Of a stretch of DNA of 64,000 bases, positions 1 through 13,159 are shown piece after piece. The stretch's first letter is position 1. Each line of letters begins with the position of its first letter. A program made the position numbers and the translations under genes. The stretch is from NCBI GenBank assembly GCA_934045905.1, contig OW203768.1, positions 30,533,060 to 30,597,059 on the forward strand, read 5' to 3'. The DNA comes from Leuctra nigra. Lineage: Eukaryota; Arthropoda; Insecta; Plecoptera; Leuctridae. Below the pieces are notes generated by a model. The model did not search any database, had not been told where the DNA came from, and was given only the letters and a program-made list of their open reading frames with translations.

Positions 1-820
1 ATTATCTAGGACAATGTCATATTAAGAATGGAATAACTAAAGAGTTAAAACGACGCCGTGCCAATGACAAACGTAACATTCATTAGATCTGTTCGTCTGT
101 TATGAAATGTCACTCATCACCAAAAACATTCGACCGCCAAGAGTGCATCATTCAACGCGAAACATTGAAGTGGTGCGAAGTAAATGCAGAGAGATGCGAG
201 ATGAGATCGTATCAACTCCAGCTTTAAGAGCGTCTCTCGGCGACGCAAGTGGCGCATTCTGTGCGGCGTCGAGGGAACTATCTGGGCGTCGCGACGGCGG
301 TGTACAGCGCCGCGACGCCGTGCTCAGTGCGCGCAACACGACGCCCAACTGTCGGCGGAGAATTAGACGCCGATAATCAGACTGCCGGAGCACATCAGTC
401 AGAGCTTCTGTAGAGATGACGCCAGGAGCGTTGCGAGCGTCACCGTGGTACTTTTTATCTGTGCGTTTGTTTCGTTTTTTGACTGCACTGTCCAGGTCAA
501 ACCGTTCAAACGAATCGACCTGAAGTTTTGCACACATTCTAATATATTATAAGAGGATTCTGGGATATTTGAAATTTAAACTGGAACCGTTTGACCTATC
601 AACTAAAAACTTTGCATGGTCATTGGGGCCAATTCATTTTAGGCAAACTAATCTGTCGTTTTCTTCAAATGTTATTGACTTTTTACGGATATTTAATGAT
701 ACAATTTTGAAATATTTGCTAATGCATGCCACTTTTGAGTTGTTACAATTTGCACTGCTCTCTTGATGCTTCAGGTCCAAGGCCTGTAGAGCAGAGACTT
801 GCAAACGCATATCAAATCGC
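1..820. other. Intergenic, no supported gene
   Basis: No gene is supported here. Positions about 230-370 are locally CpG-rich, with short open frames on both strands that overlap and show no domain, so I read them as chance. Positions 560-650 contain a degenerate piece of the dispersed repeat seen again at 19.6 kb and 52-54 kb, in reverse orientation (phrases about a 'catgg tcat' core beside 'accgtttgacc'). Confidence 0.5.
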
Positions 821-871
821 ATGCAATACGAAGGCTCGCTCATCAACGCGGTACAAATAGCGTTTTCCTAG
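821..871 (+). repeat. Dispersed repeat core, copy 1
   Basis: A core containing GCTCGCTCATCAACGCG followed about 10 bases later by GCGTTTTCCTAG. Related copies lie at 3,691, 11,538, 19,331 (minus), 52,069 (minus) and 60,576, so this is an interspersed repeat end. Which class of element it belongs to is not visible. Confidence 0.7.
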
Positions 872-1339
872 TTAAATGTCGCAATGCCTTTTGAATTATT
901 CAAATTATTTGCGATGTGAAGGAGATTTTTCTTAGTTAATTACATGAGAAATAATATGATAATAATATAATATGAGATTAATTTTGCAAAAACTCGGCCC
1001 AAAATGTCCCTACATGTACCTTCCCCTCTATTTTGGGCACCCCTTGTGTATTGAGAAATTGTCGTTCTCAAAAAATAGTTCTGCAACTATTTTTTACATT
1101 GTTATTAATTTTATGAATAGTCCAAAGATTATGGCGACCTTTTTGGAAATATCTCAAGAATTTAAAGCTGTTTACAGTATAGCATTGCTACTTACAAATA
1201 ACCCACTCATGCAAACATTCTTTCATTTATTTGGTTTACTTAGTAATAATTATTCCGTTAACTGTGACTAATTGAAGTATAATTATTGTGTCCGCTTTAT
1301 ATATAAATACTACAGTATGAGAACTACTCATATGTGCCT

Positions 1340-1570
1340 GTATGGATTGCTAGAAGGACACGGACTTTCGCCCTCATTTCGGAATTCCGGGTTCGATATC
1401 CTCGGTCGTTCTTTGTGTTTTGAGAATTGAAGGTTTTCCCATGTGCTGGGAAGTGGGGGGTGGGTTCTTTCATCAAGCTACAACCCCTTCCACCCTCCTT
1501 CCGTCCTTCACGTTCCTTCATCGAGTTTTATACCAACCCTCAATCATTCTGAAAATCAATCACATACGCA
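1340..1570 (+). repeat. tRNA-derived SINE-like segment
   Basis: The B-box-like stretch CCGGGTTCGATATCC at about 1,387-1,401 is followed by a CT-rich 3' body. No cloverleaf with matching acceptor arms can be drawn, so I call it a SINE remnant and not a tRNA gene. Confidence 0.4.
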
Positions 1571-3265
1571 CAATACAAGCTTGAGTGTTGTTTATAAACA
1601 ACACGTCGAAAATATATTATTCTACATGTCTGAGAACTCAATCAAGAAAATATTTGTGATGCAACCCACAACACACTTCTGCGTTGCGGGTTGCGTTTAC
1701 TGAGAAACCTGGCTCCTCTATGGAAAGTTCACCAGTATTCGTCCTTCAGAGAACTTTCAAGTGCCCTATGTTTTTATACTTGTAATCAGACAATGCGATT
1801 TTGTTTACCAACCTCAGAAAGTATTTGTAAGTACTCTTTAGACCGATTTGGTCCCTTATAAGCCGATTTCTTCTTGTACTTTCAAAGCTCTTTCTCCTTC
1901 TCAGAAGAAAATAAGCACACTCTGTTTTCGGAGAAGAGTACTAGCCTTACAGACTAGCCTAGCCTTTTGACTATGTGAGATAGTTTGTAGATTTGTGTAT
2001 TTATTGTATTGTGTTTAATTGTGTGCAATAATAAAAATAAATAAAAATTAGCAATATCTTGAAATGTAATCGGATAACTTCGTTTAACTTCATAACTTAT
2101 ATGAGCATGCTTCTCCTTTTCACTGTTTTGGTATGGGCCTCTGTTCTTTTGTGCCTCTATACAAGTCGCACCATTACTTCGATTGAATTGAAAGTTGCAC
2201 ACATAAAGACCACCTAGGTGGAAAGTAGACCGAACATTTTTAGAAATCCGTTGACTGGTTCTAATTTTAAAAACCTTCTATTTGGTTGATGCGATAACAT
2301 TAAGACCAACATTTTACCAAATTTTGCAAAGTTTCATCCAAAATCCTCCAATTGAGGGGCCGCGTCGATTAAACCATCTAACTAACCGGTCGGTCTAACT
2401 GAGAATATATTTGATAACAAACTTTCCTATTACAATGCAACTAGAAATTTAATTCGGTTTAGAATCATGAAGGAAGGAATAACACAAGCTTAACTGTCAG
2501 GACTTGAAGTAAACACACCACTGTACGCATGGATTGAGCTAACTGCAATTAGCTGGTTTATCTATGCGCCCCCTCAATCGCGCGCTCGGCCGTTTTAGAA
2601 AATTGAGATAGAAAAATTGTTTCATAAGTGGGTGCAACATTGATAGGTTATTCACATGATCAGTATGATTGCAATATTTGCTTCCTGCCTTGTTAATTAG
2701 GCGCCGGTTATTCAACAAAACAGCGCAAAACTATGAAATTTCCGATGCGATTGGAGACTAAACCCGTGAACCAATTGATCTCAAATGTTAAGCATGATTT
2801 GATAAACACACTTGGCACATTTTTAAAATTAAATTTCATACGGCACCCAGAGAGACAAGAAAATATACCATTTTTCACCAAAAATCAAATAACTATAACT
2901 AATTAACACGATTAAATTAGATTAAAATTCAAACGATTAAAAGTTCAAATCATTTCGTCAACCCATTTTGTCTCCAATCGTATCCAAAAAAAGTGTGTTG
3001 TAGAAAACAAGCGGCAAAATCGCTCGCTCTTGCACCACTTTAAACACTACTAAAAATAACCCTCAATAATGTCGTTCTCCACGGCCAGGTGTCCAAAAGT
3101 GACATGTTTTGACTTGAAAGTCTTCTGCTCAGCCATTCTGTTTGCTACACGAGAGAGGTAAAGCGGTTTCTCTAACTGCTGAAACATTTCGCGTGTGGCG
3201 CGCTCTCTTGGCTGTTTAACACTGATTAATCGTTGATTCTGCCACAGAGCTGTGAATGTTCAGCT
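1571..3265. other. Intergenic, no supported gene
   Basis: AT-rich sequence. Positions about 2,220-2,420 hold a piece of the 'accaa-ttttacc... catgg' dispersed repeat family shared with 11.1 kb, 19.6 kb and 52-54 kb. Nothing else recognisable. Confidence 0.5.
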
Positions 3266-3269
3266 CATG

Positions 3270-3350
3270 GAGCTGGGGACTTGACTTGTAGGTACCTACT
3301 GATGGAACGGAGGTGCTGGGTTTAATTCCCGTGCACATCACCTTTCCCGT
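3270..3350 (+). repeat. tRNA-derived SINE head
   Basis: B-box-like GGGTTTAATTCCCGT at about 3,318-3,331 with an A-box-like start 45 bases upstream. The arms do not pair as a tRNA. Likely a short SINE head. Confidence 0.4.
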
Positions 3351-3690
3351 CTGAATATCTACACGAATCTCTCAAAACTGATTCACCGTTCAATCCATTT
3401 TGATATTCTGCATGTGATTCTTCGAACAGCATTGCGGTTTGGCGATGCTCTTGGAAGTTTTTAGTGAATGTGTAAATTTTTATGCGGTAATCGAACCAAT
3501 TCCTGTAGAAACAATTAACTTTTCTCTGATCCTGGGAGTGATTTTTCTGGAAAGTCTTTGCTCCTCTTGGATTTGTATTGAATGTAAGGATTTGTGGTAA
3601 TCTTTCCATTAGCTGAAGAAAATTTGAGCCTTCTGTGAACCTGCAAATGATTATTTGTGAATTATTTGAAGAATTCGGTCATTTAGATGT

Positions 3691-3744
3691 GCTGCACATA
3701 CCGGTGCTCGCTTATCAACGCGTTACACCGAACGTTTTCCTAGT
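3691..3744 (+). repeat. Dispersed repeat core, copy 2
   Basis: GCTCGCTTATCAACGCGTTAC followed by ACGTTTTCCTAG: second copy of the core described at 821-871. Confidence 0.7.
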
Positions 3745-6690
3745 TTTCCTTTTCAAAAAGAAAACTAATGATTTCATGAGCTTAGTCCGAGGTATAGTCT
3801 GAGCTGGCAACCGATGGAAAGAAATTAGTATACTTGTTAGAATTAGTATATTTAGTATAATTAGTATACTTGTTAGAATCCATTTCTTTCCAACACGGCT
3901 CTGTCTAATAGCCGTCTCTCTACAGCATGTACTCCCTACTCTCTCATAACAGCCGTCTCTCTAAACACTCCTCAACTTCCTCAACTCTCCGAGTGAAGCG
4001 CTCAACGCAAACTGCTCGGAATGTTAAGTCCACACTCTTCAGGTGATGACGTCATTTCTCGCGATGAAGTGTTAAACCGAGGCTCGAACCAGCGTCCTTT
4101 CATCTCGCACTCGTCAGGTAGATGGGCTTACAATGCACTGATATTATTCAAGCAGATCTCATTAAGTTTACATTTTACACTCGCTGGGTTTAATTCGTCG
4201 GTCCGAATTTGAACGGATTTATAAAGGAAATACGGAATTATACATGTGGCATTTGCATGTGAAAAAGAGCAGACATGTGAAGTAATTTGGATTACGACAT
4301 CTCTCTGCTTTGAGCTGTTATGAGTTTTGTGAATTATTCTACATGGGATTGTGATGCATGTTTTTTAATTGTTCAAAGTTTAATACTTTTGTGTTCTCAG
4401 TGACTTATTCGCCGAGTAACAGATGACGTAAACGCTCGAATTGCCTCGTTTACTTATGAAATCAATATAAACTGACATTTAATTAGTTTGTAATAGTACT
4501 TAATTGTATGTTTAAATGGTCTAAGTAACCAATAAAATTAAAAACTAATAAAAAAAACTAATAAAACTTTTTTTAACGATTTTACAGCCTGATACTAATA
4601 AAAAATGTCAAATGCCAACAAAATGACAGCATCAAAACATAATAATGATGGCATACCGTTTTTATACGAAAAAAGAAAATTAATCTAGGTAATAACTATT
4701 TTGCTTTATTTGAAGAGGATTTTTTAATTGTTACATCCCTGCAGGCGTTTCAAAATCCTGGATTTTCCTTACTAGATAGAAGAATATAGTATTGGTTCGA
4801 CTTTTATCACACCCATATTCAAACTAATAGGCTGAAACATGAACTGTTCTCATCTTTCGACGTTCATTGTGATAGGCTGGATCTATGCACAATGCCTTTA
4901 AAAAAAATCGTGAATTTCCGAGTATTTTTCCCACCTCATATAAATAACATGACACTAACAAATTACATTACTTCCCTTTCATTCATTTGATACTAACAAT
5001 TAGACGTCTCGCGACATTGTGCTGCGGAATGACAAAGAGTAAAACGCGAGCTTTCGTCTTGCGTAGTTTGTGAGCCGTCTGTTTTCATTGTCTTCGTTCT
5101 GACACGGAGAAGGAAGGAAGTGTTGACAAGCCAGAGAGAGAAGGAGGAAGAGAAGAACAGGGAGAGAAAGAGGTACGGGAACAAGTTGTACCGCAGTGAA
5201 CAGCCCGAGAACAGACCGAGGCAAATTGTTGATTGGTTCAAAGATATCGACACAAACAGAGAGCCGGAAAACGAAACTGTTCAAGGAGATGAAATTTCAA
5301 GGGAGACTAAGAATTGAAAGGATGAAACGAAGTAAAGTTCTTATCGTGTTTTCTTATTTACATGTACATTTTTAACTAGTAATAAGTTACTTGTGGAGAT
5401 TAGGAACAAAACGTTACTCTTGCACTTGTATGCCGAGATAAACACGAATGATGGTTCGGAGTATTAGAAGTTCTTATGGAATTTGCAAATTTCTCATACG
5501 ATTTTTGTACAAATGATTTTTTTTATCCAATAGCGATTTTTTAAATACATCTCAAATTTGAATATTAATTGCAATAGTTGGGATTCTTATTCCTAATTTC
5601 CTCAATACAAACGTTCTTATTCATACAAAATTTGATGTCAAACATTGAGCAGCAAGAAAGATTTCGATTCAAGAAAATTTCAGCTTTCAAGATTTCAGTT
5701 TCCAATCGATCACTATCGATTGGTAACCGCAGGATTATCGATTGATCCATTTGCATGTAAATAATGGAGACACTTTTGATTGGACACATTCTGTAAAACG
5801 TGAAACGAATCAACATCAATGGGTTCCATTCAATGGAGTATTTATGTAGTTGTGCTGTCGAAAGTTCAATTGGACTTAAAAGCTCGTATCAAACAGGTTT
5901 ACCAGTCGTTACATTAGACTTTGACTATTTAAAGTCTCTCTAACATAACTTCATGTATTTGATATTTCGATAATACTTAATCATCATAGAGATAAAATTA
6001 CGCTGATTCCAAATAGGTCATAAAACAATGGGTTATCCACATTAATTTCCGAGATACAGGCTAGGTATCATCTTTTAAAATTGCAGTTTTAACCACTGTG
6101 TTATGGTTGTTTCTGTCTGGAATGGAAATGTCAGGATTTAACTAGGTCTAAGGGACGTGCTTCTAATAACAATTTTTGGGGAAAATGTTTTGAAATGTAA
6201 AAAATCTACGCACCATATTAAATTTCGAGATATGTTTGATTTTCCTTTTTTTCTCCTCTAATAAGCCAATAAGCGCGGAGATCTTAAATAAGCGAGCCAA
6301 TCAGATCGCAGTTGGAAGTGGCTTAGCTGTTGGTCACATGACCATTTGTCAGAGAGACTTTAATAGACGTATCAATAAACCTCAATACATGAATTCCATT
6401 TATGAAGATTCTATTCCCCTCTCTCGAAGTACAAAATAATATCAATATAAAATAAGATTATTTAGCATTTGGCTGAGAATTATTCTGATCAAGTGGCGCA
6501 AAAGTCTTCTTATTGAACAATTTGAAAGTACAGACAAGTTTATCATACAGAAGCGTTGCAACGAATTCAGACATCGCTTAGATTGAGACAGGAGGCCTGA
6601 AACTTAAAAAAGTTGACAAGTTTACTTTTTCAAGTTTTATACAATGGAAACGTAATCGGTTTCAAAACGTGTCTCAAGAATTGGCCTCCA
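3745..6690. other. Intergenic, scattered repeats
   Basis: No supported gene. Around 3,830-3,885 there is a short local duplication of an 'agaattagtatact' type unit. Positions 4,070-4,135 carry a minus-strand tRNA-like B-box (GGTTCGAGCC on the minus strand), probably a SINE remnant. Positions 5,105-5,180 are GA-rich and produce a charged open frame (5,120-5,317) that I regard as compositional. Confidence 0.5.
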
Positions 6691-6691
6691 G

Positions 6692-6850
6692 CCCTGCGAT
6701 CGTATAACATTGCCCGACAAACGATCGACAACTCTTATGAGAGATTAGCATTGACTCGACTTTGAAGTCGATCGACTATGACGTGTCAATGTTATTCTCC
6801 CATAAGTGATGTCGATCGAAAGTTGACAAAGGTTATACGATAGCAGGGCA
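6692..6850. mobile_element. Palindromic MITE
   Basis: Terminal inverted repeats of about 17 bases (CCCTGCGATCGTATAAC at the left, GTTATACGATAGCAGGG at the right, one mismatch). The interior contains further GATCGA palindromic words. I see no coding capacity and no certain target duplication. Non-autonomous DNA element, superfamily unknown. Confidence 0.65.
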
Positions 6851-9800
6851 GATTTAAAACCGACAAAATCTTGGATCGACTGCAAGTAGCCAATCCAAGG
6901 TCAAATCAACTTTGCCCTTCACAATGGGCTTGTCCTGAGTTCCATGATCCGACGCCGGCGCCTGTGATGGCGCCACCTAGTAGCCGGGATAAACGTGTGA
7001 CCTCGCATGACCTCCATGTGGCGCACAGTGTTGCCGATACGACTTTGTAGAGCTTTGTTTTTAACATCCCCCCCACCCTGTCGTCTGGCAACATGTAGTG
7101 ACACATCGTTTCATTTCGTGGCTTTATATTAATCCAATCGTGATACATGAAGACCGGATTACACTTGGAGAAATACGTTCAACGCTTGAAATTGCGAGAC
7201 AAAGAGTGTACTTCTAGGTGAATTCCATCCGAACTTCAGTGGAAGCTCTTTGTTTGGTTAAAAGCAATAAAGCAAAAGCTAAAGCTCGAAAGCAATATCT
7301 TGTAGATAAATGTTGTTAAAAGTCAAGGAATTCTGCCCTTCAATCTTAACAATGTTCCTTATTTATTTTGTGCGTATTATTATTGTTTTAACAATATCTT
7401 GCGATTTTTGTTATAAATGACGTTGTCATAGTGTGAGTGACCAAAACAAAGAAAACAAAACACGAATAGACTCTGAGCTCAAACGTGGTTCTTGCTTTTT
7501 GATAGATAAGAATCTAATCATTTTATTGTTCAAATTTGTGTAATTCTTCGTAATCTAACAGACTATATAAGCTTCTGGATACAATTCAAACTCTTTGCTC
7601 GCTCCCACCACCCTTCTACAAGTACTTTCTCCGTTCTCATGTCCTTTTATGTGAAAAGCTTCTATTCAACTATTAATAACTCTCAACAGCCTGCCAATTT
7701 TTAAAAGTAACCTGAACCAACAATCAAGTTAAAATCACACCTTTTACGGCCCCAACTTCTTGCTTCATAGTATTTGCTTCATTGCAAGATGTTTTAAATA
7801 AATACATATTTAAATAGCCGTCCACCCACCCGACCTAGCAGCCCTAATAACCTATTCATAAACATCATAGATGGAGGAATGTCTACCTACTTTGTGCAAA
7901 ATGGAACGTGAAGAAGATGATTTCTTATCTCTCATTCTACCGACTGATGTCTCTCTCAATGACGTTGACTTGATGAGAACATCAAATATATATTTTGCCT
8001 GAACGAATGTAAACAATTAAATTATTATTCATCCTAACAACAAAATACTTCATTAACATTATATTTTTAATACTCGCAAAAACTTGCGATTCAGATGAAC
8101 AAAATGTCCTAAAAATGCATGAAAATGTTTTGGGTATGGTTTTTATGTGACATTTATGACATTGTGTGCTGCATGTTTACTGCGAAGTGAGTTATTTAAA
8201 TTAAAATATTGAAAACCACAAAAACCCATAAAAAGCATACCCCTACTTTTAAAAAACGTCTTGTCCGAATGTCTTCAAAATGTATTGGTTATAATAAAGG
8301 ATAAATATGTGTCTCCATGATTTGAAAAATCAAAGAAAAAATTTATTTACTGCCGTTGCAGAGGTCAAACTTTAGTAATTTTAGGGTCTTTTGCCTGCTG
8401 CAAAAAAGCAATAGAAAAAATCAAACATTAAAACCATAAGAACTCAGATTTACTCTTTTCCTCTAAATTTTGAAGACAATCGGTCAAGCCGTTCAGAAAT
8501 AGTTTTTTTTTGTCTGGGGCTTAACGTCGCACTGTTCTGCAGCGAGGCTAATGGCGACGGAGGGGTGAGCGTATGCGTTTTAAATAAAACATTATTTCAT
8601 CAAGTACAATTAGGTATGATTGTGTCAGATGCTATTTCGCTTGTTTTCCTTCACTAACAAATTGCATCTCTTTTCTCATTCTCTCTGACAGCGCATAGAA
8701 TATGTTCTAATTTATATTGTTACTCACTCCATTCTCTAATCTTCTATCACCTCGGTCTATTTCTCATCTCTCTGTGTCTGTTGTTCAAAGCTTCCAGCGT
8801 ATGGAATGAAATGTTGGATGCAAATCGCGTCATATAACTCTGCCTCTCACAACTCGGTGTCACGTATTTTGTTTTTGTGTTGGTATAATCTACGTGGATG
8901 AAATTAATCAATCTGTCTGTCATGTTGTTGGACTTGAAACTATATCGTATTTGAAATTGAAATGCGGTGAAATTGTGTAGATTTACGAGCCTGCGACGAC
9001 GTTTAAAAGGCTTATGTGAACGAGCCGAATGCCTTTGAGATATGGAGACTAAAATAGACTGGTTCGTCGGGAGTGGAATTGTAATATATTGAATAGAAAG
9101 TTAATATAGCTCAGAGAAGAGAAATGTTAATAAAGAATATTTTCTGAACAAAATAATGATACAAAGAAAGAGGGTTTGAGAGGATTTTTGAAGATGATGG
9201 ATGATAATGAAACATACGAACTGAATTTAATTGAATCACAGGATCTTAGCCCCATGAAAAATAGCTCAGTATCGTAATTTGACGTCTCATTTACTTGCTT
9301 TATTAGTAGTAACTTGATTGTACTTGTTCGTTACTTGACTAGAATGCTCAGGTTAAGTGAACAATGTAGGTACCAACTTCAAAATAACGAACCTGAAAAG
9401 AGCTAAAAAGAACTAGAAAATAGAATAGGTACGTAAACAAATTTTACCACGTGTTCAAGTGCTATTTAACTTATTTTACAGATGTTATGTGATTTACACG
9501 ATATTATAACTATTACTTTCCTGTCTTACCGAGGCACGATACCGAATCACAACAAACAGGATGTATGGTTCATATCGCATATGAAACTTGAACACTTGTA
9601 TCGGAATGACGCCATCTTGGACGCTGCCTACTGAACTACCGGCTGATAAGGCATTCACAAACGATTTCGGTCACTGAAAAGCGCCCATAGAAATAGAAAC
9701 TGTTTCGTTGCAGACGGAAAGATGGACAACTCAATGGTGGACGACACATTGAATAAACAAGATCGGATCGGGATATGTGTGAAATTTACACCGTTTATTG

Positions 9801-10655
9801 TGCCAAAAGTCCACATTCTAGTCAGGCTAACTAGATTGGAGAGCTATACGTGGACTTATAACATCTTAAAAGTTGTAGAAGTATCGCAGGAAATATTTTT
9901 TTTTGTGTTGCTTAAAGTTCTATCGTGGAAGAAATAGCCGATCACCAACACAATTGTTATCCACATGTTAACCAGATGACCTTGAGAATAAATTTGATAA
10001 TAAAAAGCTTGATCGAAGCTTCGGTCAAGGTAGTCCATACATTACACACACAAATGCTCACTTATCAATGCATTAACTTAGTGTTATCCTATTGATAAAA
10101 CAATGATGAATCTCGTTGCCTTATGAGGTGGAAGAGTAAATTCCCTCTCAAATGTTTCCCAGGCTTCTTTTGAAGCTCGCAGTTAAAAGATAAAACCATA
10201 AAACTCCGTGGATTATGATTCTAGCATTCCCTCGCTCACGCTGTAGGCGCTGGCAACACTGTTTGCTCTTGCTTATCATTTCACCGGGCAAGGTTGCCAC
10301 ATCGTCGCAGCAGATGGCTCCACCTTGGCCGCGTCGGGCTGGATGGAGACGGTCTGGCAACATGGCTTGTTAGCTAAAGATCTTTACACGGGGATGAATG
10401 ATGCTTGATGCTATCACTGACTTTATTTGTCAAGGGATGAAGTTAGAAACAATGACTTGCAGAGACATGTTTTAAATAAACTCAGGAAATGGAGTATGAA
10501 ATGCATGTCAAATGGATTATGTCAGGATATCATTATTCTACATCAAGCTCAAAACAAATCTTGTGCTAATTAGCATAACTTGTTCTACAACACGAGAGGT
10601 GAAGCTACAGTTTTGTTAAATTCAAGCTGGGTCATTTTGCTTCTGCGAATTGTAA

Positions 10656-10683
10656 TGGGAGTGGGAGTGGGAGTGGGAGTGAG
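10656..10683. repeat. (GGGAGT)n microsatellite
   Basis: Four to five consecutive GGGAGT units on the plus strand. Confidence 0.9.
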
Positions 10684-11537
10684 AATGTTTGAGAGTGGGA
10701 AGGAGAAGGGTGTCGGTAAAAAGGAACCCTCAACATAATTTACCTCGCGACTGAGAGAAACCAAGATTATCTCAGTCGAGAAAGTAGCCACGTTAACTCC
10801 CCTTCGACTACCCGAAACGATCTTCCTGAATTATACCACCTGAGAGAAGCTAGCTGTCTTTGAAGCTATAGTTTATTTATCTTCGATTTTAAAATAATTT
10901 ATGACATCACAATTCTTAGGCACCATAATTGACTCATCTGAAACATTAAAGTGATATTTGTTTAATTTGGGGCAACACCACAGGTCACATTGTTTTTCCG
11001 ATCGAGCTGAAATTTTTCACATGTAGTTACTAGTGTATAGCTGTTGTTGAGCCCTCTGATTGGTTGAAAAATTAAATTGACATGTAGCTCATACCGTTTG
11101 ACCTATAGAATCTTGTTCACAGTTTTTTAGGCCATCGTATAAATTTAGAGTTATAAATATCAACCAAATCCTCCAATTGGTGCACATTAAATAATTGGTC
11201 AAGAATCAAAATCAATAATCAAAAAATGAAAAAGGGCACCGTGATCAAGACCAACAATACTTTTAACTCATATATTACACATTTCGGATAAATCTATAAC
11301 TGACAATAATTAACGCTTGTTTTGTTCCATCGACATTGATGCTGCAAACTTGATTAGGTACTTTAGCCTTTCAACTAGTTTTGGTTGTCATTATGTTCCA
11401 GAATGTAAAATGTATGATGTTTACCTATATTGAAGTTTCTATGAAAAGTAGATATTTAAATTTGATTGAATGGAACGTTAAGCTTTCAAGTCGGTAAATA
11501 TGTTTTCAGTGTGTATAGAGAATGCTGTTCAAGATAT

Positions 11538-11588
11538 TGCACGTATCGGTGCTCGCTCCACAGCGCGTTCCACTGCGCGTTTTCCTAA
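11538..11588 (+). repeat. Dispersed repeat core, copy 3
   Basis: GCTCGCTCCACAGCGCGTTC followed by GCGCGTTTTCCTAA: diverged copy of the core at 821-871. Confidence 0.6.
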
Positions 11589-12230
11589 CAATTATTAAAT
11601 TACATCAACATTAATCTACTATCAAAACAAATACAAATAAAATGTATGAACATTTTATCGAGAAATGAAGGTGTATCCCGTGGCCAACAGAGACACTATC
11701 ATAAACTCTTGACCTCTTTCTCGTCAACACCATCTTGCTCAACTTCCGGAAGCTCTTACGACCATGTTTCAACACGAGCAATCAAGTTACATGTGAACTT
11801 GTAGTAGAATGCTTTCAGCGAAGATATATCGCGAGAACACACAACTTACGTCAGTCAACATCAAGTTGTTTGATCAGATGAAATGGTCAAGGAGACGACA
11901 ATGATCATGGCTTACGTCCAGGAAATGTGTTTCCGCTATAACTAAAATGGCTGTGAGTTTTAGACGGCACAGAATCTAATAAAAGATCAAAATAATATTG
12001 ATGAAATACACGAGAGCTATTCTGTAAATTGTATTCATTCATTTCTGTAAAATTGTCTATTTTTATTTCTTATGAGTTGAATTAATGTACCTTATGCAAA
12101 TTTATAATAATAAACAATTAACCTTAATTGTCAATAAATTCAAACAATATATTAATGTTATTGTTGAACATTTCGTATGTTGGTTAGTTTAGTTTCCGTA
12201 ACAACGCAACGCATAATATTTCTATGAGAA

Positions 12231-13157
12231 ATGGAATATCGGTACGCAATGAAGTTCTGGTTTTTATTGGTTGTGTTCTCCTGCGCAATTCTTCATTCCA
12301 TGGCTCAAGGTTTGCAGAACGTCGACGGTGAAGAGAAAGTTGCTCTAGCGCAGAACTCAACTTTACATATGCATAAAGTTCTTCAAGCTATAATGGAAGG
12401 TGTACAAGTCATCAAACCCGTCGAATCTAAAGAGAAAGTTGGTCTGAAGATCCGGAAAGATGTCCTTAAGGACAAGGAGCCAGAAAACCTCCCAGCAAAA
12501 CACGGCGAGGCTGAAGATAAACTTGATCCGATGATCCAGAAAGGGATACTTCAGGATATTTTAGAAGGTTTACAAAATATCAAACACGACGAGTCTGAAG
12601 AGAAAGTTGGCTTGAAGATCCGGAAAGATATTAAGGACAAGGAGACACAAAACATCCCAGCAAAAGACGGCGAGGGTGAAGATAAACTTGACCCGATGAT
12701 CCAGAAAGGGATCCTTAAGGTTCTTTTAGAAGGTTTACAAAATATCAAACACGACGAATCTGAAGAGAAAGTTGGCTTGAAGATCCGGAAAGATATTAAG
12801 GACAAGGAGGCACAAAACATCCCTGCAAAAGACGACGAGGGTGAAGATAAACTTGACCCGAAGATCCAGCAAGAGATCATCAAGCACTTCTTAGGACTAG
12901 GGGGTTTACTGAACATCAAACACGTCGAGTCTGCTGAGAAAGTTGTCCAGGACGGTGTTTCAACGACATCGGAGGGACCTCTAGTCACAAAGTCACGTGC
13001 CCGCCGTGCTGCAGAAAACACGTGCGGCATCGCGTGCGGCGGGCTCGGATGCTGCGACCAAGTGGAGCCGACAGATGCGTCTCACGGCCGCCGCGGTTGC
13101 CAGATCTCTCTTCTACTCGTCACTCTGGCTGTCAGTGTGGCGGTGCTGCTGATGTAG
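12231..13157 (+). CDS. Secreted repeat protein with furin site, Cys-rich tail and C-terminal hydrophobic segment
   Basis: 308 codons, one uninterrupted exon. I do not recognise the family. Met1 and Met7 (12,249) are both possible starts; from Met7 the protein begins with a classical signal peptide (hydrophobic WFLLVVFSCAI, likely cut after MAQ near residue 26). Residues about 50-240 are three full tandem units of 55-57 residues plus a fourth partial one, each with GLQNIKHDESEEKVGLKIRK, an NIPAKDGEGEDKLDP-type acidic stretch and a short aliphatic helix. Units 2 and 3 differ at only a few bases over about 130, so the duplication is recent. Residues 256-259 (RARR) form a furin-type dibasic site. 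After it comes C265-x3-C269-x4-C274-C275, then C290, and residues 291-308 are uniformly hydrophobic to the stop, which suggests a GPI signal or membrane anchor (inference). An AATAAA follows at 13,498. Role unknown; a secreted or surface-anchored precursor is the best description. Confidence 0.75.
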   Translation: MEYRYAMKFWFLLVVFSCAILHSMAQGLQNVDGEEKVALAQNSTLHMHKVLQAIMEGVQVIKPVESKEKVGLKIRKDVLKDKEPENLPAKHGEAEDKLDPMIQKGILQDILEGLQNIKHDESEEKVGLKIRKDIKDKETQNIPAKDGEGEDKLDPMIQKGILKVLLEGLQNIKHDESEEKVGLKIRKDIKDKEAQNIPAKDDEGEDKLDPKIQQEIIKHFLGLGGLLNIKHVESAEKVVQDGVSTTSEGPLVTKSRARRAAENTCGIACGGLGCCDQVEPTDASHGRRGCQISLLLVTLAVSVAVLLM

Positions 13158-13159
13158 AC

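Larger units (their letters stand above)
6851..12230. other. Intergenic, AT-rich, no supported gene
   Basis: No domain-bearing open frame. Contents seen: a mildly GC-rich patch at 6,940-7,080, a degenerate copy of the dispersed core near 10,045-10,095, a short microsatellite at 10,656-10,683, a dispersed-repeat fragment at 11,080-11,260 and the core copy at 11,538-11,588. Confidence 0.5.

Noticed and set aside
5000..5317. Overlapping open frames on both strands
   Set aside because: Caused by a GA/CT-rich stretch; no domain and no start or splice support.
6906..7148. Minus-strand frame in a GC-richer patch
   Set aside because: No domain, no splice signals and a second overlapping frame of equal quality.
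12551..13030. 159-codon minus-strand frame opposite the repeat protein
   Set aside because: It is the antisense of the tandem repeats; the plus strand has the signal peptide, repeat logic and polyadenylation signal.
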